From NCBI GenBank assembly GCA_020726505.1, contig JAHLEZ010000014.1, positions 1,736,001 through 1,800,000 of the forward strand: a stretch of 64,000 bases of DNA. Reading direction: 5' to 3'. The position numbers and the translations under genes are program-made. The notes below the pieces were generated by a model that worked only from the letters and a program-made list of their open reading frames with translations, was not told where the DNA came from and made no database searches. Within the stretch, counting starts at the first letter, position 1, and each line of letters starts with the position of its first letter. This stretch comes from Leptodontidium sp. MPI-SDFR-AT-0119 (taxonomy: Eukaryota > Ascomycota > Leotiomycetes > Helotiales > Leptodontidiaceae). Of the stretch, positions 46,946-58,660 are shown one piece after another.

Positions 46946-47690
46946 TGATTGATGATGTTGTCGTTCCTCGAGCGGGATTTGTAGGAATATTGAGCGTTTT
47001 TACCAAGAGTTTATGTGCATATGGTTTATGAGATTCATGATGACGATGGATGATCAGTTAGTAGATAGTCAAATGTATACGATTAATTAATAGTAATTCA
47101 AAAAAAAAATCTCATATCCGCATTTTCTTTGACAATGAAATAGCCAATCTTTCAGGGCGTCCTAGCGTAAAAGACTTGCTAGAAAGAGATCTCCGATGAT
47201 TTTGTTCCCAAATGAAATTGCCAGGTCATTATGATATGCTTAAATAGAATCCCATGGCTTGCAAACATTGTTTATGTCAACCAAACATGCTTGCCTGCTC
47301 AAAAAGAGCTACACTGGTGAGACATCGAACGCGGACTGAGGTGAATGAGGGATTTGGATGGGGTAGATTTCTAGCGTCCTTCTTCTCTTCTCATGATCTC
47401 AAGAAGGTGCCCACAACCTCAAGGGATCTTCCTCTCCTCAAAGAATAAAATATACTCAGAACTCCTGTTGCAAGCACAAGGCCCGGGGTCATTCTCTAGG
47501 CCAATCATGTGACTCGCGACGTCTTGTGACTTGCGAACAAGGACCAACAGGCAAGCAAGGCAAAGCAGGCACCCGCTTGATAAACCAACAAAGGTCCGCC
47601 TACAAAAGAATGCATCGCACCTCAAAATATCTACAAAGACACTTCACAATACTCATCAAGCCGGCCAAAACTCCAAAACACGCCCGAACG
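46946..47690. other. intergenic upstream of the sirtuin
   Basis: Contains a short A-run near 47100 and the sirtuin leader. An in-frame ATG at 47610 could add a basic N-terminus to the sirtuin. Confidence 0.5.
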
Positions 47691-48759
47691 ATGATTTCCA
47701 GCCCACCCAAATCGTCCTTCGGACCAAGCAGCGATGTGCAGGAGTTCAACGATGTCCTCAAGTCCTCTAAACGGGTCCTAGCGCTTTGTGGTGCTGGATT
47801 GTCCGCTGCTTCGGGTCTCGATACCTTCAGAGGTGCTGGAGGTATGTGGCGGAATCATCAAGCTACGACTCTTGCAACACCTGGAGCTTTTGAGAGGGAT
47901 CCCGGGTTGGTGTGGTTGTTTTATTCAATGAGACGGCACAGAGCCTTGCAAGCCAAACCCAATCCTGGCCACTATGCTCTGGTTGAGCTTTCTAAGAAGA
48001 TGCCGGACTTTATTACGCTGACGCAGAACGTTGATGGTAAGTTCATTTTGTGAGGTTCGTGGGCATCATGTGATATTATCTGTGCAGAAACATGAGTAGC
48101 TATGGTTGCTTGTAATCTGATCGGAATCATTGCTTCTAGTTGCTAACCTACCAATGACAGGTCTGTCTCAAAGGGCCAACCATCCCAGGGATCAATTGAA
48201 ACTCCTCCACGGCTCCCTCTTCGACATCAAATGCTTCAGCTGCCCTCGCGTAGAGCAAAACAACTATGACGACCCATTCCACCCCATTCTCCAAATCGAC
48301 GCCGCCGAAGACGAACGCCTCGCAGCCTCAGCCAACACAATCAAAGCCCGAGCAGCATACCTCGACCCAAACGTAAGCACCCACACTATCAACCCGGACG
48401 AGCTTCCCAGATGCCCGGAGTGTAAGATCGGCTTTCTACGCCCAGGAGTCGTCTGGTTTGGAGAAGCTCTCCCAGAAGACACTCTCACCGAAATGGATGA
48501 ATGGATCAACAAGGGCAAAATTGACTTGATCTTGGTAATTGGGACGACTGCAACTGTTTATCCTGCTGCTGGGTATGTGGACCAAGCGAGACAGAAAGGT
48601 GCTCGCGTAGCTGTCGTGAATATGGATGGGATGGACGGCGAGTTGGGTGCCGCTAGCAACTTGAGGAATGGAGATTTCTTGTTCCAGGGCGATGCGGCGA
48701 AGATTTTGCCGGATATTTTGAAGGGTGTTATTGGTGAATTGAAGGTTCCAGATGCCTGA
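47691..48759 (+). CDS. class III (SIRT5-like) NAD-dependent deacylase
   Basis: Exons 47691-48036 and 48161-48759 give 314 residues. Sirtuin motifs: ALCGAGLSAASGLDTFRG (NAD binding), TQNVDG, LLHGSLFDIKC with the catalytic His, and the zinc pairs CFSC and CPEC. GVVWFGEALPE and VIGTTATVYPAAGY follow. WLFYSMRRHRAL carries the Tyr-x2-Arg pair that in SIRT5 binds succinyl/malonyl/glutaryl-lysine, so desuccinylase-type activity is likely. An in-frame ATG at 47610 would give a basic, hydroxylated leader (MHRTSKYLQRHF) that could target mitochondria. Which start is used cannot be decided from sequence. Confidence 0.92.
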
Positions 48760-49790
48760 ACAGACAGGCTTGAGAAGCTAAGTGAGATACAACAATAAGA
48801 GTCGTGGAAAGAAGGAGAGACTCAATCTACTTGAATACAAATATAAATAGAGAATCAATGTCAAAGTACCATTTGAATTTCGATTTCTTTTTGAGGTCAC
48901 TTTCCTTCAACAGGATTTTTGTGACTTTAGTGTTTCATTTCGGAATTTGAGACTCATCTGCTTGACTCTCCTTACCTGTAGCCATGACCATTTTCACAAG
49001 TCTTTCCTCTGGGCTACTTCTACCTTCCATTGGATTGTGATTAATATTTTTACAAACCTATACTAAGACACGTTTGCCACGATAGATATTGCTTTATTAC
49101 GGCAAACGCATACTAAGGTACGACCATCATCTTCTAGCTCTGTTTTCCCCGGGAACGTTGGCATGGAAACAGTGCTTTTAAAAGGAATATCAGGGTATTT
49201 CAATTACTTGTCTTGAAAATCAGAGCGGTCGAGGAAGGTTAGACTTTGCATACCGCCAATGAGTCACTTGAAATGGCTCACTTCCGCGCCTTGACTTCGG
49301 TCCGGAGAATTTGATATGAGGCACAAGTTCATCAACAAGGCGGAGCAAGAGGAGATCGACAAACAAGTCAATCTGCCAGCAGAGGAAATCATCGCCATTC
49401 GTTTGAAATGCGACGAGGTAACGCAGTGCATGCCACCAGATCTAAGTGGCCTCTTTGCCCAGCATATGGGATGTCGACGGAGTTGTGCAGCCACCTAGCA
49501 GACATTGAGGCTGGCAAGGTTTGGACTCCGTATAGCACAAAGAGTGATTGATCACTAGGCTCATTTCTTGCAAATTACGAGTTTGACAGTCGGAAACCTC
49601 AGCGAGCAAGTTGCTTGTGCTTTCGCCCCTTTCGAGAAAGGTACAGTAAAAGCGAATAAAATCAGAATCGAAAACTGTAACACGATTCTTTTTCAAAACT
49701 ATATTTCGACATAAACTATAATATTAAGTACCGAATTATCCAAGGAATCATCCGGGTCTCTTAGCATCTCTGCCGAAATCAATTACCAAA
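48760..49790. other. intergenic between sirtuin and TRK
   Basis: AT-rich, about 1 kb. A 60-codon forward frame (49316-49498) is not convincing. Confidence 0.5.
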
Positions 49791-52554
49791 TCATTCTTCC
49801 TCTAGGTCCTCTTGGTTCAACATGTCACCAGGCAACAGGATCGCACGATCCAACTTGTATGGAAGCCCACGATGACGACCTCTCACTTGCATAGCAATAA
49901 TAACCAATTTACTGACCACGGTAAATTTGCCGGATAACGAAGTAGCGACTTCGGGATGTCCCAACGACAAACCGACCGTGCCGTACGCAGATACGATTTC
50001 GAAGAGAAGTGAGAATCCGGTAAATGCCTAGTGTAATCAGAATCAAAGACTTCAAATTAAACCCCGCAATTTTCAAAGATCCAGGACTTACATCCTCTTG
50101 CGTATCTTCGAGACGCTTCCCTTCTGCAATAGCAATAATAAATAGTCCTAGAAATATGTACCACATATCAAAACTGAGCTGCCGACGCAAGTGAGCCCCG
50201 ACATAACTTGGTGGCGTATCCGCATTTGTGTTTGAGCGACCCCAGATCCCTAGACTACGCTCCTCGAACACATTCGTCCGTCGCACTGACATGGCAACCG
50301 GGAAGACCGAGATGTACATCATAATGAGATACGAGACCTGAATTGCCGGTCGTAACTCAGCGAGGTTCACGACGGCAAATCCGGCTGTTCGAGTGGACGT
50401 TGCTTGAAACCACCCTGCTAGGACACGGATTCCAGGACTCAGAGACATGACGGTGTCGTCGTTGAGCTACGTATTTGTCAGCTGAAGCTACTGTGTAACA
50501 AATGTTAAGTGTTTGAAGAGGTAGGACTTACATCAAGAATGATGAAGAACAGCAAATCAACACCATTGAAGATCATCAGCGTCCAGAAAAGCCACCACGT
50601 TGCCTTGCTTGGAAACAGCAGAGTAAAACAACGTCTCGGATGATCCAGAAGAAAGCGTAGCTCTTCATATAATCTCCCATCCACAGGGATCATCTTCGAG
50701 CTAAGCCAGATTATGAAGCGCAGCATACATGGGAAGCCAGTATTTCCAATGACAATCAGAAAGCTGCCGAAGACCAAGGGGAATACGGCAGTCTGGAACG
50801 AGATCATGGAGTCAGGTGTGAGCGTGAAGCCAACGTCGTTGAAAAGCGAGGAGCTCGTGAAGAACGCCCTGTTTGCTCTGTTAGAACATAGCTCAGACAA
50901 AACAGGAGGGGAGAATCATACCACCATGGTCTGCCAATATGTTGGCTTGTTACCACCGAGCCGTACTTGCTGTTCTCCATAATCCAGGGGAGGAAGCAGA
51001 CCCATGCTAGGACATGAAACCCAACATAATAACCTACTACTCGTTAGCAAAGATCAATAACACTCTCACTTGACAGCGTTTACTTATGAGGATTATCGCC
51101 AAGGTTTTCAATGCACGGTACTCAATACCTCCAAGCTCTTCTCGTTGCTCCTGGGTCAGATTCACGAATGTAGAATTGCGTCCAACCGTTGGCGCGTAGC
51201 TCAAATACGGCAACGCATTATCGACAGAACTAGCACGACTTGCAGATCTGGATAACTGGTGGCCGCTTCTAATCCTTCGGAGCAATCCTGGTACCGGCGT
51301 GCTGGCAGTGGGCTTCTTTGATAAATCCCCTGTTGTTGAAGCTCTCTTTACCCCGGATTCGGTTGGCACGGTCTCCCGCGCAGAGGTATTTCTCTCGTTC
51401 TGCATGTCAAATGTGATGGCTCGCTTGATTTTGAGCTCGTTGACTTCATCATCAGCGTTACACAAATCATCTTGCTCAATTACCTTCGAGAATGCAGCAT
51501 TTGTAGCCTCCTTTTTGCTATTGCTGGGCAAAAGGTCGAGTTCAATCAGAGGTTCCGGGTCTAAGCGACCTTTCTTCTCTTGCGGAGGTTGCAGTGTGTG
51601 GGGTTTCACGCCGCGATCGAAATCTCGCGGTCCCGGAATCCTGAGAGTCTCTTCTTCTCTAGGGCTTCGTTGGCGCTCGACAAATGCTATATGCTGTCTG
51701 ATCCTGTTGTCCTCGTTATTTGAAGGGCCGATGCCAGCTCCGGATGTCTCCAAAGACTTCTGAGATTTCACACTGGAAGTCGCGGTACCGCCTGTGGACG
51801 TGACAGGACTGTAGAAGGAGTCCGAATGTTCTCCCTTCTGATCGTCTACAATTTGAGAAGAGCTCATCAAGGATCCTCTTGCCATTGGAATTTGCTGTTC
51901 AACATCGTGATCGTGCACAGTTCCATCTGGTGTAACGGTTTCCCGACCATGAACTCTGGCTTCGTCTTTTGTCTTGGATCTCTTGTCGATTTTGGAGTCT
52001 CTTACAATGTTCCGGAAACGTTGTTCGAACCAATAGATCCGAACCAAAACAACAACGGTATTGATGAAAATTGGCGTTGTGATGAGGGGGAACAAGTACA
52101 GGACTGCCTATGCAAAAGTTCGGATCAGTACTTTTGAGCAATACTGAGTGAGGCCTTGGAGCTACCTAAACTTACTTGCTGGAGAGTGTTGAGAGCATTG
52201 ACGTCAATCCTTCATGATTTTGTTAGTCAGATAGCAGATCGAAGCGCCGGGGACGTACGTATTCAACCCGCTCTGAGTGACAGCTCCACTCCCAAAGAAT
52301 AAGGCATCGACATACTCAATTCCCCCTCCAATGTAGAGAATCAGCGATGAAGCGAAAGCTAAAAAAAGCAGATATATGTCTAGAAATTGGGTAAGGGCTT
52401 CAGATTAGCCACAATCCATCTTGATACCTTCATATTCTACAGAATAGTGATACTGACAGTGAACCGCGATGAAGTTCAAGTCTAGGGGGATGATAGACTT
52501 GAGTAACTTGATGATAGCTGTGCGCCTTTGAGCCGAGGGCAAGAGGGGAGGCAT
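49791..52554 (-). CDS. TRK-type potassium transporter
   Basis: Eight exons: 52554-52458, 52379-52259, 52209-52176, 52107-51084, 51033-50922, 50868-50532, 50466-50092, 50027-49791; 778 residues. Membrane segments with the TRK selectivity-filter loops are visible: FFGSGAVTQSGLNT, SLFNDVGFTLTPDSM, ATSTRTAGFAVVNL and EIVSAYGTVGLSLG. PIFINTVVVLVRIYWFEQRF and IGNTGFPCMLRFIIWL are fungal TRK hallmarks, and RGRHRGLPYKLDRAILLPG closes the protein. A long hydrophilic loop of about 280 residues sits between the first and second repeats. The protein imports K+ at the plasma membrane. Skipping the last intron gives a false stop near 49909. Confidence 0.93.
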
Positions 52555-53466
52555 GTGCTTTCTTCGGCCACTCTAAACTTTACGTGTTTGCTCGAGAAGT
52601 TGCTAGGCGCTGAGAGTGGTATGAGGCCGCTCTGAAAGCTTCGACGGTCTTATAAGAAACTCCACGAGCTGGTTTTGTTGATGATTTCTCTCGTGCACTC
52701 ACAGTCTAGGAAGAACTGTAAAGGTCGGACAACGTGTTTCTGAAGTGATGGGGAAACACATCGTAAAAGACACAGCCGCGTTCTCTACCCACATGAGCTG
52801 TTTCTATTGGTCACTTTGGATGATAAGAAGTCTTGGAGAGTCTTGGATGTGAAATGCGACCGATGTGAACAGGGTCCTCTCGCCAAGCTCGGGTGGAGAC
52901 GGGCTTGGCGGTTATGATATTGCCGTTGATTCAGCTTGTTGTTGACATTTCTAAGAGGAAGACGTTTCTGCAGCACAAAATGTGCGAATAAATTGTGTGA
53001 CTTTACCCAACTAACATATGCTTAGTCGGCTCTGTCTGGGAAGTGGACAACAGGGGCAGAAACCGAGCGAGCGTTTCATAAGCCCAACTTCGGGTTGACT
53101 ATTCCTATCTCCTGGTTACATAGCTTTCAATTTTAACTTGAAGTCAGAGTTTGTCACTTGCTGTATTGACGAAGGGTTTGCCCTGCAGCTAGGTTGGTTT
53201 CAGGGGTTGGATTTCAGCGAAGCGAGCTAGTCCGGGTGATTTAAGCGAACAAACAAAGAAAACACTCCGCAGCTTGGGTTCCAGCTTTTTGAGACTCGGG
53301 TCAACAGCTGCATGAACAAGCTCACCGTTGATGTTATCAAGTAACATAAGCTTAGTTCTGGGTGAGATAAAACCCTAGATTGCTATTTATTTGAAGTGTG
53401 GTGGAAAAAATGGGGGAGCCGCAGGCTCAATTTTACATAAAGACAATGTAGTTTGTAGAAAGTGTA
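52555..53466. other. intergenic between TRK and the transposon
   Basis: Promoter of TRK and about 900 bp of non-coding DNA. No gene is recognised. Confidence 0.5.
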
Positions 53467-54788
53467 CAATCAGGTCATAAAAGTTTGTGCAGAATTATGC
53501 ACTCATAAAGTTTTCGTTTAATCTAAGACATTCTACCCCTCACTACCCACACACACAATTAATGAATTCAATTTTTCTTCTACTTTATCCACACTTTCCA
53601 CAACACTTCAAAAATGGGTGTTGCACTCAAAAAGCGAGGTGTGGAGCTTACCCCGGTTCAACGAGCCATTATTTGGACCCTCCATCAAGAAGGCTATTCG
53701 CCGCGGGAGATTTCCAACAAGACCCCACATGCTACGGAAACGATCGCACGATTCATTAAGCGTCATACGGAATCTGGTTCTACAACGTTTGAGAGCAAGC
53801 CAAGAAGTAGGAGGCCAAAGTTACTCAGTTCACGAGAATCTAGAGCTTTACTACGTACTACTTTACACGAGCCGCGTATGACCCTAAAAGCGCTCGCAAC
53901 ACCGTCTAAATCAGGCCATCAACTCAACCATCATACAGTCGCCAAAGTCCTCAAATCCTTCGGTAAAGCGAAGCGCCGACCACGCAAGAAGCCATACCTT
54001 ACTCTCCTTCACAAAAAGAAGCGCCGAATCCATTGTAGAGCTAAAAAAGCTATTGGACGAGATAATAGGAAGGTGTGTTAGAATGATAAGGTCACATTTG
54101 AGGTAGCAAAGGATTTAACAACATTCAACGTTACTCGTGGGCCAGGAAGGGAAGAAGAGTACGCAGATCAGAATCTGCGACCTACTTTCAAGAGTAGGAG
54201 GACTGTTGTTAGCGCGTGGAGTTGTTTTTGTGGAGACGAGATGGGACCGTTGTATTTACTCCCTCCGGGAGAGAATATGACAGCGAAGCGTTACAAATGG
54301 GTCTTGCAATACTACTTCATTCCATTCTACAATAGAATGCGAGCAAAATACGGCGACGAAGTTGTAATGCAAGAAGATAATGCTCCGTGGCATAGGGCAA
54401 AGATTATCACCAAATATCTCAACAACAAACACATCAATCGGATGACTTGGCCTCCACAATCACCAGATCTCAATCCTATTGAGAATTTGTGGAAACATAT
54501 CAAAGATATGATTGCTAAACGACGACACAAGTGCAGGAACGCTATAGATTTGAGGTTTGCTCTTGAAGAGATTTGGCCATCAATTGAGCCTGAGTTCCTT
54601 TTGAAGCTCTGCGATTCTGTGCCACGAAGATGGGAGGCTTGTTTGAAAAACGGAGGAGGAGCAACGAAGTACTAGAGGTTCAATTTGAGTGTATTTGGAG
54701 ACCTTGAGATAGAGAAATACAAAAGTTATGGCTTGATCAAGTGAAGGCTTGTGTTTGGTCACGTGAACAAACTTATGTGACCTGATTG
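53467..54788 (+). mobile_element. Tc1/mariner DNA transposon, 1.3 kb, with TA target duplication
   Basis: Flanked by TA at 53465-53466 and 54789-54790. Terminal inverted repeats start CAATCAGGTCA at 53467 and, in reverse complement, from 54788 inward. They stay about 90% matched for some 25 bp. The single internal frame encodes the transposase. Length, TIRs and TA duplication are all classic for the family. The near-intact state suggests recent activity. Confidence 0.92.
53614..54675 (+). pseudogene. Tc1-like transposase with one nonsense codon
   Basis: One reading frame of 353 sense positions, starting MGVALKKRGVELTPVQRA, broken only by TAG at 54079-54081. N-terminal helix-turn-helix domains (QEGYSPREISNKT, HQLNHHTVAKVLKSFG) come first. 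The DDE catalytic domain has the first Asp just after the stop (ND), QEDNAPWH for the second and SPDLNPIENLW for the third acid. The stop replaces a position usually occupied by Trp, and the next conserved Glu is Lys (DK); both fit G-to-A changes of the kind made by RIP. A full-length protein cannot be made without readthrough. Confidence 0.88.
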
Positions 54789-54989
54789 TACGGTTTTGAT
54801 TCATGTATGTGACTGCTTTCCTAAAAGCATCTGCTAAATGCAACGATCGATATACCCCCAAGTCCCCAATTTACAAGTCCCTTCGATCTTAAAACCCCTC
54901 CATCATGTTGACCAAGCAACTCCTCTCACTACATGCCTGCAACTTATCAGGAAGCGTCATCGAAAAGCATCTGCCAAAAACACTGGCAT

Positions 54990-55190
54990 CTACTGGAATG
55001 GGTCGCATTTCGGGCACCATAATGACGTGGAGTGCTTATGAGTATGTAGTTCTCGGCATCTCCGCATAGCATTACCGCGGATGTCGTGGTGAGTTGCCGC
55101 CTTTGCTAACTTCCACGAGTCGCAATGCACAATACTCTCTTTCCATTCTTTCTTGCATATTGGACAGACAGCAACGGCACTGCTGCACAT
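54990..55190 (-). CDS. small cysteine/histidine-rich hypothetical protein, 66 aa
   Basis: Frame from MCSSAVAVCPICKKEW to LWCPKCDPFQ. CPIC and CPKC pairs with intervening HC and histidines (SIVHCDSWK, ELHTHKHST) suggest a zinc-binding module. The frame stays open upstream (PSTKKKPPQIRR) to a possible acceptor near 55250, so there may be a missing first exon. No family known to me. Confidence 0.4.
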   Translation of the reverse strand: MCSSAVAVCPICKKEWKESIVHCDSWKLAKAATHHDIRGNAMRRCRELHTHKHSTSLWCPKCDPFQ

Positions 55191-58100
55191 TCTACGAATT
55201 TGAGGTGGTTTCTTCTTGGTTGATGGTTGAGAACTTGGGGTTCTTTGGAGGCTAACTTAGATGTCTTGCCTCAGACCGCTACTGAGGTAGAAAGTTCGTC
55301 TTTGATTTTTGCTTGTTGTAGTTAGACTGTAAGCTGAATGAGAGATTGGGATGCTTAAACAGAAAGTTGTGGGCAAAAGTTTCAAATTTATAGAAGAGCC
55401 CGCAAATACGAGCCGCGAGACTCCATGCATGCGTGAATAAGTTGTATCTCTACAGCTAGTTATTTGCCTTGACAGAATGACTGTGGTTCTGTCCTCATTT
55501 TTATCGCCTTTAGGTAGGTATCACTCGTGGCTCCCTGCCGTGAATGTCTTTTCGAATGTCTGGCTCATTGACCTCTCGTTCGGGCAGGGGAATATATGTG
55601 ATGATGGAATCAAAATCCGAACAGCGGCTAGGCTTGCCGTTGATATTGTTAAAATTACCAGCCTTTTCTCGTTTCCATCGCTTGACTTTTGTTTATTAGG
55701 AGGGAAGAGGATGCAGATTCGGATGCTATTGCTAACAGTCTACCACATCCCCTTTTGAGTAAGGCGCTGGCATGCTTTAAGTTTGTAAATTTTAGAATAG
55801 ATCCAATAGGTATTTTATTTCACTTTTTATGGAAATGTTAGAAGCTGGGCTGATCAACGGATGACGGCAAAGTCAGTCATCAAGCCTTTTGGTAGACAGA
55901 TGGGTTGCGGTCCCGTTTGATTGAGTGATTTGAGCCCCACCGGTTTTGGTCCATCGCCCTAGTGGCGCAATCAATAGGGAAGTAACGTCACCAGCCGGCT
56001 CATATAAATGCTGCAGATTGTCGAGCGATATTGACGGTTGACAAGTTGCGATATAGTCTGCCTGATTATAAGTGGCTTGACTCCCCAGCTCATTATGAGA
56101 CGGAAACTACATCTCTTAGAGAAAAGGTATAAGTGGCGAAATTATTATCTAGCTTTGGAGTGTTAATAACCCACTCAAGTTCTTCGTTGGCAAATGTGAA
56201 AGGTCCGCATCTTCTCCACCATTACTGGTGGCCAAAACTTGAGGTATAAGTGGCATGGATTCTATTCGTTCGAAAACTTAAATGTCTCCATTTGATTGTC
56301 TGTTTGAGCAAAGATGCAGGAGACCGTAGTGTGACTTGTACACGTATAAAATGCAGGATTATATGCTATTAAGCTTAAAACTGGAAGTATACTTCTTCGG
56401 TAGGCAGCTGACGACTTCTTACTCCTGCCTAACATGACACCATGTATGCGGCATCAGGCAACTCAAATCGCGTTAGATTCAATCGAAGCTGAGAAAGATA
56501 AACAGGAAAGCCGCCAAAGATATTACGGCATTCTTTCGAGGCAGTGGAGAAACGATCGATAACGAATTGGAAAGTAGGCACCCGTCTGGTCTCAAGGTAG
56601 ATTTTACCAAAAGCCAAGAGCAATTCGTTTGAGCTTAAGCAAGTCAACCGAGAGTACTTTCAGCTCGCTAGGCGACAGTCCCGGTTATAGCACGAATTAG
56701 AACCTATAGTTGGTAGCCTGAGCTCATTGTGGCAGCCACATGTAGGATGCCAACTACCCGGCCTCTACTCTATACTCAGAGCTAATTCATCAGTGTTACC
56801 ATCTGGCGCAGAATAGCCCAGAAGGTTGAGTGCGTCGCGAGAACTCATGTTCCACGGGTCAAGATTGAAGGGAGCTGGCAACTGGGAAGGGAACTCGCGC
56901 TCCAATCCATACCTCAATCTTGCTAGACATCTGAATCGCTTTTAGTCGGCGACCAAGCCAACTTTCGGGAATCTCTATGATCTGAGGGTATGATGTGGCA
57001 TCCCAAACATGCAACCACGGGGGGTTCTCTTATCTGTTGAGCGCGGGTTGATGCATGCACGCAAGGTGCTCTCCGCTGCTGTCTTTGACAAAAACCTGGA
57101 GACTGAAAAGTCTGGATCCTCAACATCACCTTATGAGATCGCCCACTAGCAAATGTTCCGCGAGAACATTCTGCCTGCTGAATGCGGGGAAGTAGGTGTA
57201 GGTCCAAGACCCTCCAATGGAGCGGACCATCCATCTTTTCGGCGGGATGGCAAGCAAAGAGATCTGCTCGGCAAATTTTGGCAGCTTTCGCTTCATAGAT
57301 ATTTCCCGGCTAAGGGTATCTTCTTATTCTCAAACTGACTTTACAAGTAGATAGCACCAGTGCAGCATCATTGCGTTTTGAACAAGTGCACAAATCGAGG
57401 GTACTTGCCTCAACACCAGTGCTGACAAGATTTTGAGAGTACAAAGTAACAAGGCGTGTGATAACAGCAGGGATAAAATCCTATTGACCCCGGATCCATC
57501 GCATCTTCACGTTCCGTGGCCACTTCGGGATGCTGCAGAGTGAGAACTTCAGCGCACTGAGGTTTGAAAGTACGGAGACGAACTTAGTACACGGATTATT
57601 GGATATGACTAATAGAAACATGCATGTAGGCCAGAAATCCGATTGTAGAAGTATACGCAGCTTCAAGGAAGGATAGGCTTGAGCTCTGCAAGATTATTGA
57701 CAAAGATGACAGAGTCGTTTAACAAAAGAAGGTAGTTGAAAACTCGAGGTTGTAAACAGCGTCCACGTGAGACGGGCCTTTCCCAGAGCCGCGGGAAAAT
57801 CCCATTGTGACCGTCAGCTGCTTCAACCGAGTTTTGAGATCTTGCGGGAAATTTGATCCTTGGCAAAGCAGCCAAATTGTGTGGATGGCGCAAAGCTTTG
57901 CCAACGAAGGTCTATGCACCTGTCCTCGTGTACTCCATACTGTAGAACTGTCTATGCTTCGCGTGCACTGTGCCGCTGTTGTGCAACAATGATCTACAGC
58001 CAATCTTCATTGCAAGTTAAGGCATCCAAAAAGATGGTACCACTTGGAATAATGATCCAAGTAAGTCATTTCTTCCACTTGACTTGACAGGGAGCGGCTG

Positions 58101-58660
58101 GTATTTCTCACCCACAGACACACCGTGTGGAACGTCCCCATACTTCCTCATTTTCTCCACACATGCAACTCATTCAGCCTATGCAGGTCCCCAGCCGTCT
58201 CTTATCGTGAGCTTATCCTTGATGCGCACACTGTTCCAGAATGGTAACCCGCTGTCTCCCATATGCGAGTGGCAAAATGCAGTGCATCTGGAGAGAATTT
58301 CAGAGGAGTCTACTGGATTTAGAGCAGTTCGTGGCGTTCTGATGCCGCCCATGAGCACGGCCACTTCTGCCGGAGCCTTGTGAGTTTGTTGATAGCCCTG
58401 TTCCAGATCCTGGCGGGAGCAGGCACATGAATTCGATACAAGAGCTCGTGCAGGAAGTGCGGAGAGTTATGCATCCTCGACGCCCATCAATCTCTCGCCT
58501 ATTGGTGATCAACTATATCTCCACCCTGTTGGCCTAAAGGCAGCTTCTTCCCGGAAACCAGAGAAGGTTGAAGCACTGCCTCGAAGCTCCAAGTATAACC
58601 TCTCGAACAAAGTGCTGGAAAACTCGAAGAACAACTGTGGATTGGGAAACAACAAACAAG
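55191..58660. other. 3.5-kb gene-poor region with possible relics
   Basis: No complete gene. On the reverse strand, 56766-56945 reads like the C-terminus of a fungal transcription factor (GLEREFPSQLPAPFNLDPW, then SSRDALNLLGYSAP) ending in a stop. Near 57800-57940, HRPSLAKLCAIHTIWLL is similarly protein-like. These may be fragments of one decayed gene. The rest is AT-rich. Confidence 0.3.

Noticed and set aside
49909..49990. TRK stop at 49909 as the true end
   Set aside because: Reading through gives a non-conserved tail. Removing the intron 50091-50028 restores the conserved SAYGTVGLSLG and RGRHRGLP blocks and a stop at 49791.
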